Source of the DNA: Enterobacter chuandaensis | GTDB lineage: Bacteria; Pseudomonadota; Gammaproteobacteria; Enterobacterales; Enterobacteriaceae | DNA: 64,000 nucleotides | Direction of reading: 5' to 3' | Assembly: GCF_003594915.1 (NCBI RefSeq) | Contig: NZ_QZCS01000003.1 | Location: 310,001 to 374,000, forward strand | Shown here: positions 27,634-38,472 of the stretch, piece after piece | How the letters are laid out: each line of letters opens with the position of its first letter | How positions within the stretch are numbered: the stretch's first letter is position 1 | Notes under the pieces: generated by a model | The model's input: the letters and a program-made list of their open reading frames with translations, nothing else | Told to the model about the DNA's origin: nothing | The model's database searches: none | Translations under genes and position numbers: made by a program

Positions 27634-28830
27634 GTGACCACCAGGCCACACTCGTCGTTCAAAATCGTCTTTATTCTTGGCCTGCTGGCGATGTTGATGC
27701 CGCTGTCTATTGACATGTATCTGCCTGCGCTGCCGGTGATTTCCGCGCAGTTCGGCGTACCGGCAGGCAGCGCGCAGATGACGCTCAGCACCTATATTCT
27801 CGGTTTCGCCCTCGGACAGCTGCTGTATGGCCCAATGGCCGACAGCCTGGGGCGCAAACCGGTGATTCTGGGCGGGACGCTGGTCTTTGCGGCTGCAGCA
27901 GTCGCCTGTGCGCTGGCGCAGAGTATCGATCAGCTGATCGCCATGCGTTTCTTGCACGGGCTGGCCGCCGCTGCCGCGAGCGTGGTGATCAACGCGCTGA
28001 TGCGTGATATCTACCCGAAAGAAGAGTTCTCCCGCATGATGTCGTTCGTCATGCTGGTGACGACAATTGCGCCGCTGGTGGCACCGATGGCCGGTGGTGC
28101 GGTGCTGGTGTGGTTTAGCTGGCACGCGATTTTCTGGATCCTGGCGCTGGCAGCGCTGCTGGCCTCGGCAATGATTTTCTTCTTTATTGATGAAACCCTG
28201 CCCGTCGAGCGCCGCCAGAAATTTCATATTCGAACCACGATAGGCAACTTCGCCTCGCTGTTTCGCCACAAGCGGGTGTTGAGCTACATGCTGGCGAGCG
28301 GGTTCAGCTTCGCCGGAATGTTCTCTTTCCTGAGCGCCGGGCCGTTTGTCTATATCGAACTGAACCACGTTTCGCCGCAGCACTTTGGCTATTACTTTGC
28401 GCTCAATATTGTCTTCCTGTTTGTGCTGACCATCATTAACAGCCGCTTTGTCCGGCGGGTGGGGGCGCTGAACATGTTCCGCGCCGGGCTGTGGATCCAG
28501 TTTGTGATGGCGGTCTGGCTGGTGGTGAGCGCGTTTCTGGACGTGGGTTTCTGGGCGCTGGTGATCGGCGTGGCGGCTTTTGTCGGCTGCGTGTCGATGA
28601 TCTCATCCAATGCGATGGCGGTGATCCTCGATGAGTTCCCGCACATGGCGGGGACCGCTTCGTCACTGGCGGGAACCTTCCGCTTCGGGATTGGTGCCAT
28701 CGTCGGGGCGTTGCTCTCTATGGCGACCTTCAGCACGGCCTGGCCTATGCTGTGGGCGATGGCTTTTTGCGCAACCAGCTCTGTACTCTTCTGTCTTTAC
28801 GCCAGTCGACCGCGAAAAGCGGCCCACTAA
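27634..28830 (+). CDS. bcr: Bicyclomycin/multidrug efflux MFS transporter Bcr
   Basis: A proton-driven drug:H+ antiporter (DHA1, 12 segments) of the inner membrane that exports bicyclomycin, sulfonamides and dipeptides in E. coli. The 398 residues begin at a GTG (27634) with CAGGAGA 7 bases before it, matching the E. coli N-terminus MTTRPHSSF. Motif A appears as [16 protein letters not shown], and [15 protein letters not shown] and [18 protein letters not shown] are conserved. It follows rsuA by 15 bp and ends in a terminator. Confidence 0.95.
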   Translation: MTTRPHSSFKIVFILGLLAMLMPLSIDMYLPALPVISAQFGVPAGSAQMTLSTYILGFALGQLLYGPMADSLGRKPVILGGTLVFAAAAVACALAQSIDQLIAMRFLHGLAAAAASVVINALMRDIYPKEEFSRMMSFVMLVTTIAPLVAPMAGGAVLVWFSWHAIFWILALAALLASAMIFFFIDETLPVERRQKFHIRTTIGNFASLFRHKRVLSYMLASGFSFAGMFSFLSAGPFVYIELNHVSPQHFGYYFALNIVFLFVLTIINSRFVRRVGALNMFRAGLWIQFVMAVWLVVSAFLDVGFWALVIGVAAFVGCVSMISSNAMAVILDEFPHMAGTASSLAGTFRFGIGAIVGALLSMATFSTAWPMLWAMAFCATSSVLFCLYASRPRKAAH

Positions 28831-28839
28831 AACGCAGAG

Positions 28840-28863
28840 AAGGCCCGGCAGGGCCTTTTTTGT
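28840..28863 (+). terminator. Rho-independent terminator after bcr
   Basis: AAGGCCC, GGCA, GGGCCTT followed by a T tract. Confidence 0.88.
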
Positions 28864-29108
28864 TGACGCATATCAACCAAACCCCGTTCGTTTACCCCGT
28901 GTTTGTTTATTTTATGTAAAATCTATTTATGTAAAAAGTCACATCATTGTATTCAAAAAGGTTGAGTTAGATCGCAGAAACGGGTACATATAGCGCCGAC
29001 GCGAGCCTGAATACCGATAAAAAAGCGCTGAATAGTGCAGGCTGGCGATGATGTGTTACTATAAATGTAAATAAATTGTGAAGTAAATTTTGCTTCCGGG
29101 GAACGAAC

Positions 29109-29453
29109 GTGAATACATTACAACTCTCCATTGTCCATCGCTTGCCCCAGAGCTATCGCTGGTCGGCGGGTTTTGCAGGTTCGAAAGTTGAACCGATTCC
29201 GCAAAGCGTCGCGGGCTGCGAGAATTGCCTGGTGGCGCTTAAGCTATTGAGCCCGAGCGACGAAAATGCGTGGCGGGTGATGGAGCGTCTCAGCCAGGCC
29301 CTGACGGATATCGAAGTGGACAGCTCCGTACTGGAGTGTGAAGGGGAGCCGTGCCTGTTTGTCAAAAGCCAGGACGAGTTTGCCGCAACCTGCCGCCTGA
29401 AAAACTTCGGCGTTGCGATTGCTGAGCCTTTCTCCGGCCAGTACCCGTTTTAA
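29109..29453 (+). CDS. yejG: Conserved protein YejG
   Basis: A 114-residue cytosolic protein conserved in enterobacteria ([28 protein letters not shown] at the start; [34 protein letters not shown] at the end). Function unknown. It starts at a GTG with CGGGGAA upstream. A TATAAA-like element near 29060 in an AT-rich stretch may be its promoter. It is convergent with yejF; only three bases separate the two stop codons. Confidence 0.92.
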   Translation: MNTLQLSIVHRLPQSYRWSAGFAGSKVEPIPQSVAGCENCLVALKLLSPSDENAWRVMERLSQALTDIEVDSSVLECEGEPCLFVKSQDEFAATCRLKNFGVAIAEPFSGQYPF

Positions 29454-29456
29454 GCG

Positions 29457-31046
29457 CTAGTCTGCTGCCAGCAGCTGGCGCGTATAGTTCTGCGTTGGCG
29501 CAGTAAAGACGCGCTGGCAATCACCCTGTTCGACAACCTCACCCTGCCGCAACACAATCACCTGATGGCATAGCGCCCGAACCACCTGAAGATCGTGGCT
29601 GATAAAGATATAGGCCAGCCGGTGCTTTTCCTGTAGCCCTTTCAGCAGCGCCAGGATCTGCGCCTGGACGGTTCTGTCCAGCGACGAGGTCGGTTCATCC
29701 AGAATAATCAGCTCCGGCTTCAGGATCAGCGCGCGGGCGATGGCGATACGCTGGCGCTGGCCGCCGGAAAATTCCGCAGGGTAGCGGTGGCGGGTCTCGG
29801 GATCTAAGCCTACTTCCGCCATCACCCGCATCACCTCCTGTTCCCGCTGTTGCGCGCTCAGCTCAGACTGGTGAACGCGCAGACCCTCTTCGATAATCTG
29901 CAACACGCTGAGGCGCGGGTTAAGCGAGGAGTTGGGATCCTGAAACACCACCTGCATGCGCGGGCGGACGGGCAGCATCTGGCGGCGGTTCCAGCGGTGC
30001 AGCGGCATATCGTCAAACAGGATCTCGCCCTGAGAGGCAATTAAGCGCAGCAGCGCCAGACCGGTGGTGCTTTTCCCCGAACCGGATTCGCCCACCAGCC
30101 CCAGGGATTCACCCGGGCGCAGCGAGAAGCGGATGTTTTTCAGGACCGGGTTCTGGTCAACGACGCGCCGCAGAATGCCTTTGCGGATCGGGAACGAGAC
30201 GGATAAGTCATCGACGCGCAGTAGAGGTGTGCTGTCTGCCGTGAGGGGCACCGGGTCGCCGGAAGGTTCGCTGTCGAGCAGGCGCTGCGTATAGGGATGC
30301 TGCGGCGCGTTCAGCAGCGTGGAGGCGGTGTTCTGTTCAACGCACCGTCCGTTTTGCATGACCGCGACGCTGTCGGCCAGCTTTTTCACGATGCTCAGGT
30401 TGTGCGTGATAAACAGCAGGCTCATGTTCAGCTCGTCACGCAGCTCACGCAATAGCGTCAGAATTTGCGCCTGCACCGTCACGTCCAGCGCCGTCGTCGG
30501 TTCGTCGGCAATTAACAGTTCGGGGCGCGTGAGCAGGACCATGGCAATCATCACCCGCTGACGTTCACCGCCGGAAAGCTGATGCGGAAAATCGTTCAGC
30601 CGTTTGGCCGCGTTGCGTATGCCTGTTCGTTCCAGACAATCCAGAATTTCGCCCCGCGCGGCCTCTTTGCGCATACCGCGGTGCAGAGAGAGCACTTCAT
30701 AAAGCTGCTTTTCCAGGGTATGAAGCGGGTTAAGGGAAACCATGGGCTCCTGGAAGATCATAGCAATCTTATTGCCGCGAATACCGCGCAGGGTATGTTC
30801 GTCAGCGTGTAGCAGCGAACGACCGTGGAACAGAATATCCCCTTGCGGATAACTCACGGGCGGAGAGGGCAGCAGACGCAGGATGGAGAGCGCCGAGACG
30901 CTCTTGCCTGAGCCGGATTCTCCCACCAGCGCCAGCGTTTCACCGCGCTGGATCTGCAGCGACAGGTCGGTGACTACGGTCCGCGACTCACCCTGCTTCG
31001 AGAAGGTAATCGACAGGTTATCAATACTGAGAAGAGGCTGCGTCAT
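29457..31046 (-). CDS. yejF: Peptide/microcin C ABC importer, double ATPase YejF
   Basis: ATP-binding subunit of the YejABEF importer, which takes up oligopeptides including the peptide-nucleotide antibiotic microcin C. The ATG at 31046 ([10 protein letters not shown]) gives 529 residues as in E. coli; the longer reading from 31094 would overlap yejE. It contains two ATPase domains in tandem. Each has Walker A (GESGSGKS twice, about 42-49 and 320-327), signature (LSGGERQRV and FSGGQRQRI) and Walker B ([12 protein letters not shown] and [12 protein letters not shown]). It is separated from yejE by one base. Confidence 0.96.
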   Translation of the reverse strand: MTQPLLSIDNLSITFSKQGESRTVVTDLSLQIQRGETLALVGESGSGKSVSALSILRLLPSPPVSYPQGDILFHGRSLLHADEHTLRGIRGNKIAMIFQEPMVSLNPLHTLEKQLYEVLSLHRGMRKEAARGEILDCLERTGIRNAAKRLNDFPHQLSGGERQRVMIAMVLLTRPELLIADEPTTALDVTVQAQILTLLRELRDELNMSLLFITHNLSIVKKLADSVAVMQNGRCVEQNTASTLLNAPQHPYTQRLLDSEPSGDPVPLTADSTPLLRVDDLSVSFPIRKGILRRVVDQNPVLKNIRFSLRPGESLGLVGESGSGKSTTGLALLRLIASQGEILFDDMPLHRWNRRQMLPVRPRMQVVFQDPNSSLNPRLSVLQIIEEGLRVHQSELSAQQREQEVMRVMAEVGLDPETRHRYPAEFSGGQRQRIAIARALILKPELIILDEPTSSLDRTVQAQILALLKGLQEKHRLAYIFISHDLQVVRALCHQVIVLRQGEVVEQGDCQRVFTAPTQNYTRQLLAAD

Positions 31047-31047
31047 C

Positions 31048-32073
31048 TTATACCGCCTTGTTGGGATCGAAGGCATCGCGCACGGCTTCGCCAATAAAAA
31101 TCAGCAGCGAAAGCAGCACCGCCACGGAAAGGAAGGCGGTGATACCCAGCCACGGCACCTGCAGGTTATTCTTGCCCTGTAGCAGCAGTTCGCCGAGCGA
31201 GGGTGAGCCCAGCGGCAGGCCGAAGCCCAGAAAGTCCAGCGAGGTGAGGGTGGTGATGGAGCTGCACAGAATAAACGGCAGGAAGGTGAGGGTCGCTACC
31301 ACGGCGTTTGGCAGCATATGGCGGAAGATGATCCCCCGGTCGCTCACCCCAAGCGCCTGTGCGGCGCGTATGTAGTCGAAATTACGGGTGCGCAGAAACT
31401 CCGCGCGCACCACGCCCACCAGCGCCATCCAGCCGAACAGAACGGTGATGCCCAGCAGCCACCAGAAGCCCGGCTGCACCACGCTGGAAAGCAAAATGAT
31501 CAGAAACAGCGTTGGCATACCGGACCAGACTTCGATGATACGCTGCCCCCACAGGTCAATTTTTCCGCCGTAGTAGCCCTGAACGGCGCCAGCCACCACG
31601 CCCATCACGCTGGAAAAGAGGGTCAGCATCAGCCCAAAAAGAATCGAAATTCGTGTGCCGTAAAGGATGCGCGCCAGCACGTCGCCGCCGTTGGCATCCG
31701 TCCCCAGCCAGTTTTGCGCAGAGGGCGGGGAAGGGAAGGGGGTTGTGGTGGCGAAATTAATGCTGTTTGCGCCAAAGCGCACCGGTGCCCAGAGGGCCCA
31801 GCCGTGCTGTTCGATCTGCTGGCGCAGCCACGGATCCTGATACTCCGCCGGTGTGGCAAACGGGCCGCCGAAGTCGCTTTCACTGTAGTTAGCCAGCACC
31901 GGCACGTACCAGCGGTCGTTAAAGTGCACCAGCAACGGTTTGTCGTTGGCGATCAGCTCCGAACACATGCTCAGGACAAACAGAACGGCAAAAATCCACA
32001 GCGACCAGTAACCGCGGCGGTTGTGACGAAAACGGGCCCAGCGGGCCTGGTTAACGGGGCTTAAACGCGGCAT
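31048..32073 (-). CDS. yejE: Peptide/microcin C ABC importer, permease YejE
   Basis: A DppC-type inner-membrane permease of 341 residues. A first helix (about 25-45) is followed by a long periplasmic segment, then five helices. The binding-protein-dependent transport (EAA) loop is EFLRTRNFDYIRAAQALGVSDRGIIFRHMLPNA. The sequence WLGTDANGGDVLARILYGTRIS is typical of the family. Its ATG overlaps the yejB stop by one base and yejF follows after one base, so the operon is translationally coupled. Confidence 0.96.
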   Translation of the reverse strand: MPRLSPVNQARWARFRHNRRGYWSLWIFAVLFVLSMCSELIANDKPLLVHFNDRWYVPVLANYSESDFGGPFATPAEYQDPWLRQQIEQHGWALWAPVRFGANSINFATTTPFPSPPSAQNWLGTDANGGDVLARILYGTRISILFGLMLTLFSSVMGVVAGAVQGYYGGKIDLWGQRIIEVWSGMPTLFLIILLSSVVQPGFWWLLGITVLFGWMALVGVVRAEFLRTRNFDYIRAAQALGVSDRGIIFRHMLPNAVVATLTFLPFILCSSITTLTSLDFLGFGLPLGSPSLGELLLQGKNNLQVPWLGITAFLSVAVLLSLLIFIGEAVRDAFDPNKAV

Positions 32074-33167
32074 CAGCGGCCCTCAAAATCAATTCGGGGA
32101 TCGACCAGCGTATAGCTGATATCGCTGATGATATTCAGCAGCAGGCCAATCAGGGTGAAAATATAGAGCGTGCCAAACATCACCGGATAATCGCGCGACA
32201 CGGTGGCTTCGTAGCCCAGCAGGCCCAGACCGTTGAGCGAGAACATCACCTCAATCAGCAGCGAGCCGGTAAAAAACATACTGATGAACGTGGCCGGAAA
32301 TCCGGCAATCACCAGCAGCATGGCGTTGCGGAAAACGTGTTTCCACATGATTTGCTTTTCGCTGACCCCTTTGGCGCGGGCGGTGACGACATACTGCTTG
32401 CGGATTTCATCGAGAAAGGCGTTTTTGGTCAACATGGTCAGGGCGGCGAACCCGCCGATCACCGTTGCCAGAACCGGCAGCGTGATATGCCAGAGATAGT
32501 CGGTGATTTTCTGGTACCACGGCAGCGTGCTGAAATCGGCGGAGACCAGCCCCCGCAGCGGGAAGAGGTCGAAATAACTGCCTCCGGCAAAGAAGACGAT
32601 CAGCAGAACGGCAAACAGGAACGCCGGAATAGCATAGCCGATGATGATGAAGGTGCTGCTCCACATATCGAAGCGGCTGCCGTTATAAACCGCCTTGCGG
32701 ATCCCGAGCGGAATAGAGACCAGATAGATAATCAGCGTCCCCCACAGCCCCAGCGTGACCGAAACCGGCAGGCTTTGCTTGATCAACGTTAATACTGACG
32801 CACTGCGAAACAGGCTATCGCCAAAATCAAAGCGAATGTAATCCCAGAGCATTTTGAAATAGCGCTCGTGTATCGGCTTATCAAAACCGTAGCGGTGGGT
32901 GATCTCGGCGATCACCTCCGGATCCAGCCCGCGCCCGCCGCGGTAATGGCTTTCACTGATATTCCCCACGCCGGTGCGCGCGTGGCTCGCGCCCATGCCT
33001 TCTCCGCCGCCGCCGGGCATGCCGCCGCTGTTGCCAAACTCGATGGCGGCAATCGCCTGATCGACCGGACCGCCGGGGGCAATTTGCACGATAAAAAAGT
33101 TAATGGTGATAATGGCCCACAGCGTGGGGATGACCAGCAGGAGCCGGCGGATCAGATAGGCACCCAT
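32073..33167 (-). CDS. yejB: Peptide/microcin C ABC importer, permease YejB
   Basis: A DppB-type permease of 364 residues with six predicted helices, beginning [20 protein letters not shown] glycine-rich segment ([20 protein letters not shown]) lies in the first periplasmic region, as in the Yej subfamily. The EAA loop is [29 protein letters not shown]. It lies 9 bp after yejA and overlaps yejE by one base. Confidence 0.96.
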   Translation of the reverse strand: MGAYLIRRLLLVIPTLWAIITINFFIVQIAPGGPVDQAIAAIEFGNSGGMPGGGGEGMGASHARTGVGNISESHYRGGRGLDPEVIAEITHRYGFDKPIHERYFKMLWDYIRFDFGDSLFRSASVLTLIKQSLPVSVTLGLWGTLIIYLVSIPLGIRKAVYNGSRFDMWSSTFIIIGYAIPAFLFAVLLIVFFAGGSYFDLFPLRGLVSADFSTLPWYQKITDYLWHITLPVLATVIGGFAALTMLTKNAFLDEIRKQYVVTARAKGVSEKQIMWKHVFRNAMLLVIAGFPATFISMFFTGSLLIEVMFSLNGLGLLGYEATVSRDYPVMFGTLYIFTLIGLLLNIISDISYTLVDPRIDFEGR

Positions 33168-33176
33168 GATAATTCC

Positions 33177-34982
33177 TTATCGCCGCTCAGCGGGAAGTCT
33201 GGCGGCTTTATTAACGTCATACCACCAGGTGTCAAAGCCCAGCGAATAGACAGGGCGCACCGTTGGCACGGAGAATTTATCCCAGCGAGCAAGGCGGTCT
33301 TCGCCCATATACCACATGGGCAGCATGTAGTAGTTCCAGGTTAACACCCTGTCGAGAGCGCGACCGAGCGGCAGGAGTTTTTCTTTATCGCCCTGCGCCG
33401 CCACAATTTTCGCAATCAACGTATCAATCGCCGGGCTTTTTACGCCTGGCGCATTGTACGAAGAGTCGATGTAGCTGGAGGCCCAGGAGATTTGCAGGTC
33501 CGAACTGGGCCACGGCTGCGCGGGCCACAGGCGCTGCATCATGTCGTAATCGCGGCTGCGCATGCGGTTGGTGATCTGCGCGTTATCGACCTGACGAATG
33601 TTCATGGTGATCCCCAGCCGCGCAAGGTTGTGCTTAAACGGGAGCACCCACTGATCGTTGCCGCCGGAGGAGAGCAGCAGTTCAAAACTGAGAGGCTTGC
33701 CCGTTTTGGCATCCACACGCTTTTGATTTTTCAGCTGCCAGCCCGCCTCATCCAGCAGCTTGCTGGCCTTCAGCAGGTTGTCCCGGTCGTAGCCGTCACC
33801 CTTTGAGGCAGGAGGTTGAAACACCGTGGTAAACACTTCTGGCGGCACTTCCGCTTTCAGCGGCGCCAGCAGGATCAGTTCGTCGGCTTTCGGGTAATCG
33901 CGCGCGGCATATTCGGTGTTCTGAAAATAGCTGTTCGCGCGGCTGTACGCCCCGTAAAACAGCGCTTTGTTCATCCATTCAAAATCAAAAGCGAGGGAAA
34001 TTGCTTCCCGAACGCGGCGGTCGGTAAATACCGGACGCTGAATGTTAAACGCCAGCCAGCGCGTGTCCTGGGCGGATTCGTTTTTGTGCTCGTCTTTAAC
34101 GATGTAGCCTTTAGCGAAATTTTTACCGATATAGCGGGTCGCCCAGTTTTTGGCGCTGTTCTCCACGCGCAAATCAAAGGCGCCAGCTTTGAACGCTTCA
34201 AACGCCACGTTATCGTCAAGGTAGTAGTCATAGCGAAGGGTGTCGAAATTCCAGCGCCCGCGGTTGACCGGCAGGTTTGCCGCCCAATAGTCTTTCACGC
34301 GGGAATAGACCACATACTGCCCCATGCGCCAGTCGGTAATGCGGTAAGGGCCACCGGCCAGCGGCGGCGTGGAGAGCGGGTCGCTTAACTTATGGTTCTT
34401 CCAGAACGATTCAGGCATAACCGGCAGCGAGAACAGGCTGAGCATATTCTCTTTGTTCGGTTCGCTCAGTTCAATGCGTACGGTGAGGGGCGCAATGGCG
34501 CGTACCGTCGTGCCTTTATACACAATACGGAACTGAGGTACGCCTTCGGTCATGAATTTGTGAAACGTAAAGGCCACGTCGCTGGCCTTGACCGGTGTGC
34601 CGTCATGAAATCGGGCCCGAGGGTTAAGCGTGATTTCGGCCCAGGAAAAATTATCCGCGTAGCGCACGTTGTCGGCAATCAGCGGATAGTAGCTGCCAGG
34701 TTCATCATCCGACGTGACAAAAAGCGTATCGTAAAGTGATTCCGTTCGTGCCGCAGCCACGCCGCGCAGGGCGAAGCGGTTAAAGTTGTCGAACGTTCCC
34801 GTCGCGGAGAGCGTGACCTTTCCGCCTTTCGGCGCGGCAGGATTGACGTAATCAAAGTGCGTGAAGTTGACCGCATATTTGGGCTCGCCAATCACGGCGA
34901 ACGCGATGTTCTCCTTGATGGTTTGCGCCTGGCTGGACAGGCTCACGACTGCCAACCAAAGCAACATAAAGCGCATTAACAT
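33177..34982 (-). CDS. yejA: Peptide/microcin C periplasmic binding protein YejA
   Basis: The solute-binding subunit (SBP_bac_5 type, cluster C) of YejABEF, 601 residues. A signal peptide is followed by mature QTIKENIAFAVIGEPKYAVNF. The family core includes YVNPAAPKGGKVTLSA, FHDGTPVKASDVAFTFHKFM and NIQRPVFTDRRVREAISLAFDFEWMNKALFYG. The ATG at 34982 has GGGAG 10 bases upstream; the ATG at 34976 is a weaker choice. It is the first gene of yejABEF and probably carries the operon promoter in the 74-bp gap after pdeN. Confidence 0.95.
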   Translation of the reverse strand: MLMRFMLLWLAVVSLSSQAQTIKENIAFAVIGEPKYAVNFTHFDYVNPAAPKGGKVTLSATGTFDNFNRFALRGVAAARTESLYDTLFVTSDDEPGSYYPLIADNVRYADNFSWAEITLNPRARFHDGTPVKASDVAFTFHKFMTEGVPQFRIVYKGTTVRAIAPLTVRIELSEPNKENMLSLFSLPVMPESFWKNHKLSDPLSTPPLAGGPYRITDWRMGQYVVYSRVKDYWAANLPVNRGRWNFDTLRYDYYLDDNVAFEAFKAGAFDLRVENSAKNWATRYIGKNFAKGYIVKDEHKNESAQDTRWLAFNIQRPVFTDRRVREAISLAFDFEWMNKALFYGAYSRANSYFQNTEYAARDYPKADELILLAPLKAEVPPEVFTTVFQPPASKGDGYDRDNLLKASKLLDEAGWQLKNQKRVDAKTGKPLSFELLLSSGGNDQWVLPFKHNLARLGITMNIRQVDNAQITNRMRSRDYDMMQRLWPAQPWPSSDLQISWASSYIDSSYNAPGVKSPAIDTLIAKIVAAQGDKEKLLPLGRALDRVLTWNYYMLPMWYMGEDRLARWDKFSVPTVRPVYSLGFDTWWYDVNKAARLPAERR

Positions 34983-35056
34983 CTCGCGGCGGCTCCCTCT
35001 TTTACAGACCGGCTCAGTTAAGCTGAATAATAAGTGACGCCACGGGCAATGTGAAA

Positions 35057-36613
35057 TTATTCACCGTCAGGCGACAGCGTATTTTGCCACGCGCGGAACT
35101 GCTCCAGCGGCATCGGGCGGCTAATCCAGTATCCCTGCAGGAAATTAACCCCATGTTCGCGCAGCCAGGTTGCCTGTTCCGGCGTTTCCACCCCTTCCGC
35201 AACGGTCGACATATTCAGCCTTCTTGCCAGCGTCAGTACGGCATCCAGCACCGGGGAGGTCACGGTTTCTGTACCGATTGCGTTGACAAAACCACGGTCG
35301 ATTTTCAGGTAGTCCATGGTGAAATGTTCAAGATAGATCAGCGCGCTGTGGCCGGTGCCGAAATCGTCGATGGCAATTTCAAACCCCTCGTTGTGCAGCC
35401 ATTCGAAGAGGCTGTTGGCTTCCCGATGATTAAGCATGTCGCGCTCGGTAATTTCCAGTACGATCTGGAAATAATCGGGCGGAAGCAGAGCCTTGAAGGT
35501 GCGCATATCGTCTTTAAAACTTTCCGCATGCAAATGCCCCGGCGCGATATTGATGCCCACTTTCGCCCCCGGCGGCAGTACGGTCTGTAACACTGGCGCA
35601 TCGTGAATAATCAGATCAAACAGATGTAGCGTCAGCGGGACAATCAACTTCTGCGCTTCGGCAAAATTGATAAAGGCGTCCGGCGGGATTTCACCCATGG
35701 TCGGGTGTTTCCAGCGCATCAGAACTTCAAGCCCGGTCATCCTGAGCGATTTGGCATCGACAACGGGTTGATAAACCACGTAGAACTGGCCGCGCTTAAT
35801 GGCGCTCAGAATTTCTTTGCCCGGATTGAGACGCGTCGTGAGGATGTAGAAGTTAAGCGACCCTGCCGCAATGCCGCACACCAGCCCGAAGAACAGGGCG
35901 TAAAGTATCTCATCGCTCGTCCACTCCTCGGCGTACAGGTTGATGGTCAGAGGAACGTCTTTGAGCGTCGCAGTGCGCGCAGGCGTTTCATGTAAATCCT
36001 TTGCTTTGACGAGGGTGCTTGAGGTGGTGGATAACGCATTTTCGCCGATGACGATCGCGATGCCTGCAAACTCGTCCTGGCGCGCGGTATAAAGCAGGTA
36101 CGGCGTCAGGTTGAGATTCACTGAGGTGAATACGCCACCGTCCTTCACGAGCGGATTACGATACCAGATGGCAATCGCCGGCTTATTAGGCAGCATGGGC
36201 GTGCCGGACAGCAGGGCGATATCCACCTGCTTGTTGATGTGCAGCCCGGGTATGAGCTCCTCCATCGGAGCATTCAGTGGCCCGGTGGCTGACGAGCAGA
36301 AAGCCATTTTATCCCTGACCAGCAGAAACGCGCGCACGTTGAGGCTGAAGGCCGCACGTGAGGTCAGCTCCGCGTTAACATCCGCGCAATTATTGAGCGT
36401 CAGCGGCTGGAGCACGTCGATAGAGGCTTTCAGTTCGTCAAAATAGCTCTCCATATAGATGCGCACATCCATGATCAGCGTATCGAACCGGACTTCACGC
36501 TTGTGGTAGCTCCAGAAAAATTGCAATGAACCCAGGAGCAGGGCAGTGACCAGGCCGGTAATAATACTGAGGATCAGTATCTTGCGATGACTGGAGAAGT
36601 AGCGGGTGAGCAT
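35057..36613 (-). CDS. pdeN: Cyclic-di-GMP phosphodiesterase PdeN (Rtn)
   Basis: An inner-membrane c-di-GMP phosphodiesterase with a periplasmic CSS sensor domain. The start at 36613 (MLTRYFSSHRK) gives 518 residues as in E. coli. A helix at about 12-32 is followed by the CSS domain, with the cysteines in NNCADV and in the AFCSSATG motif. A second helix lies near 235-255, then the EAL domain: EVLMRWKHP, EITERD, IDDFGTGHSAL, LKIDRGF and AEGVET. The signature reads EVL rather than EAL, as in this subfamily. CSS-type enzymes are thought to sense periplasmic redox state through that cysteine pair. Confidence 0.94.
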   Translation of the reverse strand: MLTRYFSSHRKILILSIITGLVTALLLGSLQFFWSYHKREVRFDTLIMDVRIYMESYFDELKASIDVLQPLTLNNCADVNAELTSRAAFSLNVRAFLLVRDKMAFCSSATGPLNAPMEELIPGLHINKQVDIALLSGTPMLPNKPAIAIWYRNPLVKDGGVFTSVNLNLTPYLLYTARQDEFAGIAIVIGENALSTTSSTLVKAKDLHETPARTATLKDVPLTINLYAEEWTSDEILYALFFGLVCGIAAGSLNFYILTTRLNPGKEILSAIKRGQFYVVYQPVVDAKSLRMTGLEVLMRWKHPTMGEIPPDAFINFAEAQKLIVPLTLHLFDLIIHDAPVLQTVLPPGAKVGINIAPGHLHAESFKDDMRTFKALLPPDYFQIVLEITERDMLNHREANSLFEWLHNEGFEIAIDDFGTGHSALIYLEHFTMDYLKIDRGFVNAIGTETVTSPVLDAVLTLARRLNMSTVAEGVETPEQATWLREHGVNFLQGYWISRPMPLEQFRAWQNTLSPDGE

Positions 36614-36662
36614 AGACGTCGTGATTCCTGAAATGCCGCTGGATGTATTCAGTGTAACGGGC

Positions 36663-36697
36663 AAAAAAAAACACCGCCGAAGCAGTGCTTTTTTTTA
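36663..36697 (-). terminator. Rho-independent terminator after mepS
   Basis: On the minus strand AGCACTGC, TTCG, GCGGTGT followed by nine T. It carries a UUCG tetraloop. Confidence 0.87.
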
Positions 36698-36740
36698 TTG
36701 TATCGCCAGCCAAGGGATAACCAACGATACAATTATCATA

Positions 36741-37310
36741 TTAACTGCGGGTCAGTACGCGGCGCGCTTCGTTGTAGCGCTTCTTCCAGTATGGTTCATT
36801 CATGCTGGAAATGGTCACACCGCTGCTGGTGGAGGCATGTACAAACTGGTCATTACCAATATAGATGCCCACATGTCGACCCGTCGAACCTGCACGGAAC
36901 AGCACTAAATCACCGGTGCGCAGTTTGGTACGTGAAATCGACTTGCCCATCTCCTGCTGTTCGTAAGTCGAACGCGGAAGATCTAACCCAAATTGCTCAC
37001 GGAACGTACGCTGTACAAAACCGGAACAATCAATGCCTTTTTTGGTGCTGCCGCCAAGACGGTAACGCACGCCTTTCCAGTCAGCATACTGGTCCATAAT
37101 GCGGGACTTCACGTCCAGATTACGTACCATATTTTCAAATTCATCCTGAGAGGCTTGCAGTGACGAGGAATCTTCCATTCCCACAACACGCGTCTCAGGA
37201 TGCATATTCTTTGCGGTGTTCGATGTACTACATGCCGATAACAGTACCGCGACTGCTATCGCCGGGATCCCCCGTAAGATATATCTCAGAAACGGTTGAG
37301 ATTTGACCAT
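36741..37310 (-). CDS. mepS: Murein DD-endopeptidase MepS (Spr)
   Basis: An outer-membrane lipoprotein of the NlpC/P60 family that cleaves D-Ala-meso-DAP crosslinks, allowing insertion of new peptidoglycan. The 189 residues carry a lipobox LLSAC (Cys27). The catalytic triad is Cys95 (GIDCSGFVQ), His146 (GRHVGIY) and His158 (FVHAST). The gene stands alone, with a terminator behind it and a 415-bp upstream region. Confidence 0.97.
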   Translation of the reverse strand: MVKSQPFLRYILRGIPAIAVAVLLSACSTSNTAKNMHPETRVVGMEDSSSLQASQDEFENMVRNLDVKSRIMDQYADWKGVRYRLGGSTKKGIDCSGFVQRTFREQFGLDLPRSTYEQQEMGKSISRTKLRTGDLVLFRAGSTGRHVGIYIGNDQFVHASTSSGVTISSMNEPYWKKRYNEARRVLTRS

Positions 37311-37725
37311 TTTGTTTATTTTCCCTTGAAGTCCTTAACGACAAATATCGTTATAAAAATGCCAAACGTGACGAGACTAATTATCTGTTCACATTGAGAC
37401 AATTGTTTCTGGTGACATTTGTGGTGCAGCGCACAAAATTATTCACCATCGAAATAATTATCTCCATGGGGCAAAACGAGTTCGAGATTAACCGATTGCC
37501 AGGGCTATTGCGAGTAAAAAGAACCTTTTTTTTATAAGAAATTGTGATACAGGAAGTAAAAATTTGTCATTGCACAAAATAGCGGCAGATCCGCCGCGTA
37601 ATCGCGCAATTGCTTCATTTTTATCACGAATGTGATGACAAGAATATGACAGTGCAGAAAGATCGCAGGATGAGCATTATCAGGGATCGTGATGATCCCC
37701 GATAGTTTACGTTAAAAAACGGTAT
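37311..37725. other. Intergenic region between lpxT and mepS
   Basis: 415 bp, AT-rich, without a credible reading frame. It contains a GGGATC/GATCCC hairpin (37683-37699) just after lpxT that has no T tract, and it must hold the mepS promoter near its left end. I see no recognisable RNA gene. Confidence 0.6.
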
Positions 37726-38439
37726 TTATTTGTTCAAGTTTTGTTGCTTTCTACGCGGAAGATAGCGATCGAAAACGGTAATCAGGCGATCGCTCAAAGG
37801 CGTCATCAGAACCCACGGCAGACCAATCAGCACGGCGGAAAGCGAACCCACAACAATATCCGTCAGCCAGTGCGCGCCAATCATCACGCGTGGGAATGCA
37901 AATATCACCACAATAAGAAGGGCGATAGCAAAGGCCTTCTTGCCGAAATAGCGGAGCATAAAACCGGCGAAGATAAGCAGCATCATGCCGTGATCGCCCG
38001 GGAAACTGTCTTTCGAGGCATCTTTTGTTGGAATATGCAGCAGTTCACTCACGCGATAAATATTCGGGAAAGAGAGCGAAGGGCTGGCGCGTTTTACCGG
38101 CATCAGATGTTGCGCCAGCTGATTAATAATCACCGCAGCCAGAAGCATCACCAGCCCGATAATCAGGATGCGACGGCGCCCCGTGACATCCTCTTTAAGC
38201 CAGAAAGAGAGCATCAGACAGCCCATGGCCAGCAGGGAAAAACCGTCAAAGGCGCGGTTATTGGTGATCGCGACCAGCCACAGGAAGGCGTCACTCTTCA
38301 CCAGCCCCTGGTTGAAGAAATGGAACAGGGCTGAATCCAGCGGGAACCAGAAACCGTGATTCACCGGGATATACCAGGAGAAGAAAAGCGCCAGACCGGC
38401 GACATTAAGCAGTAGTATCAGGGGAAATCGAGTTGTCAT
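37726..38439 (-). CDS. lpxT: Lipid A 1-diphosphate synthase LpxT (YeiU)
   Basis: A PAP2-superfamily inner-membrane enzyme that transfers phosphate from undecaprenyl pyrophosphate to lipid A, with its active site on the periplasmic side. The start at 38439 (MTTRFPLILLLN) gives 237 residues, the E. coli length; an ATG at 38451 adds four. Neither has a strong Shine-Dalgarno. Six hydrophobic segments are visible. The phosphatase signature is split as KRASPSLSF, SFPGDHGMM and RVMIGAHWLTDIVVG. It lies 33 bp after yeiR on the same strand. Confidence 0.94.
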   Translation of the reverse strand: MTTRFPLILLLNVAGLALFFSWYIPVNHGFWFPLDSALFHFFNQGLVKSDAFLWLVAITNNRAFDGFSLLAMGCLMLSFWLKEDVTGRRRILIIGLVMLLAAVIINQLAQHLMPVKRASPSLSFPNIYRVSELLHIPTKDASKDSFPGDHGMMLLIFAGFMLRYFGKKAFAIALLIVVIFAFPRVMIGAHWLTDIVVGSLSAVLIGLPWVLMTPLSDRLITVFDRYLPRRKQQNLNK

Positions 38440-38472
38440 AACGTTCAGCATAGAAGGAAAACTGGGGCAACG

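Noticed and set aside
27388..28383. A 331-codon antisense frame over rsuA and bcr, rich in His, Gln and Arg
   Set aside because: The composition is that of the complement of membrane-protein codons; both sense genes are firmly identified.
37311..37725. A small RNA gene in the lpxT-mepS gap
   Set aside because: The one clear hairpin (37683-37699) lacks a T tract on either strand and no recognised RNA matches.
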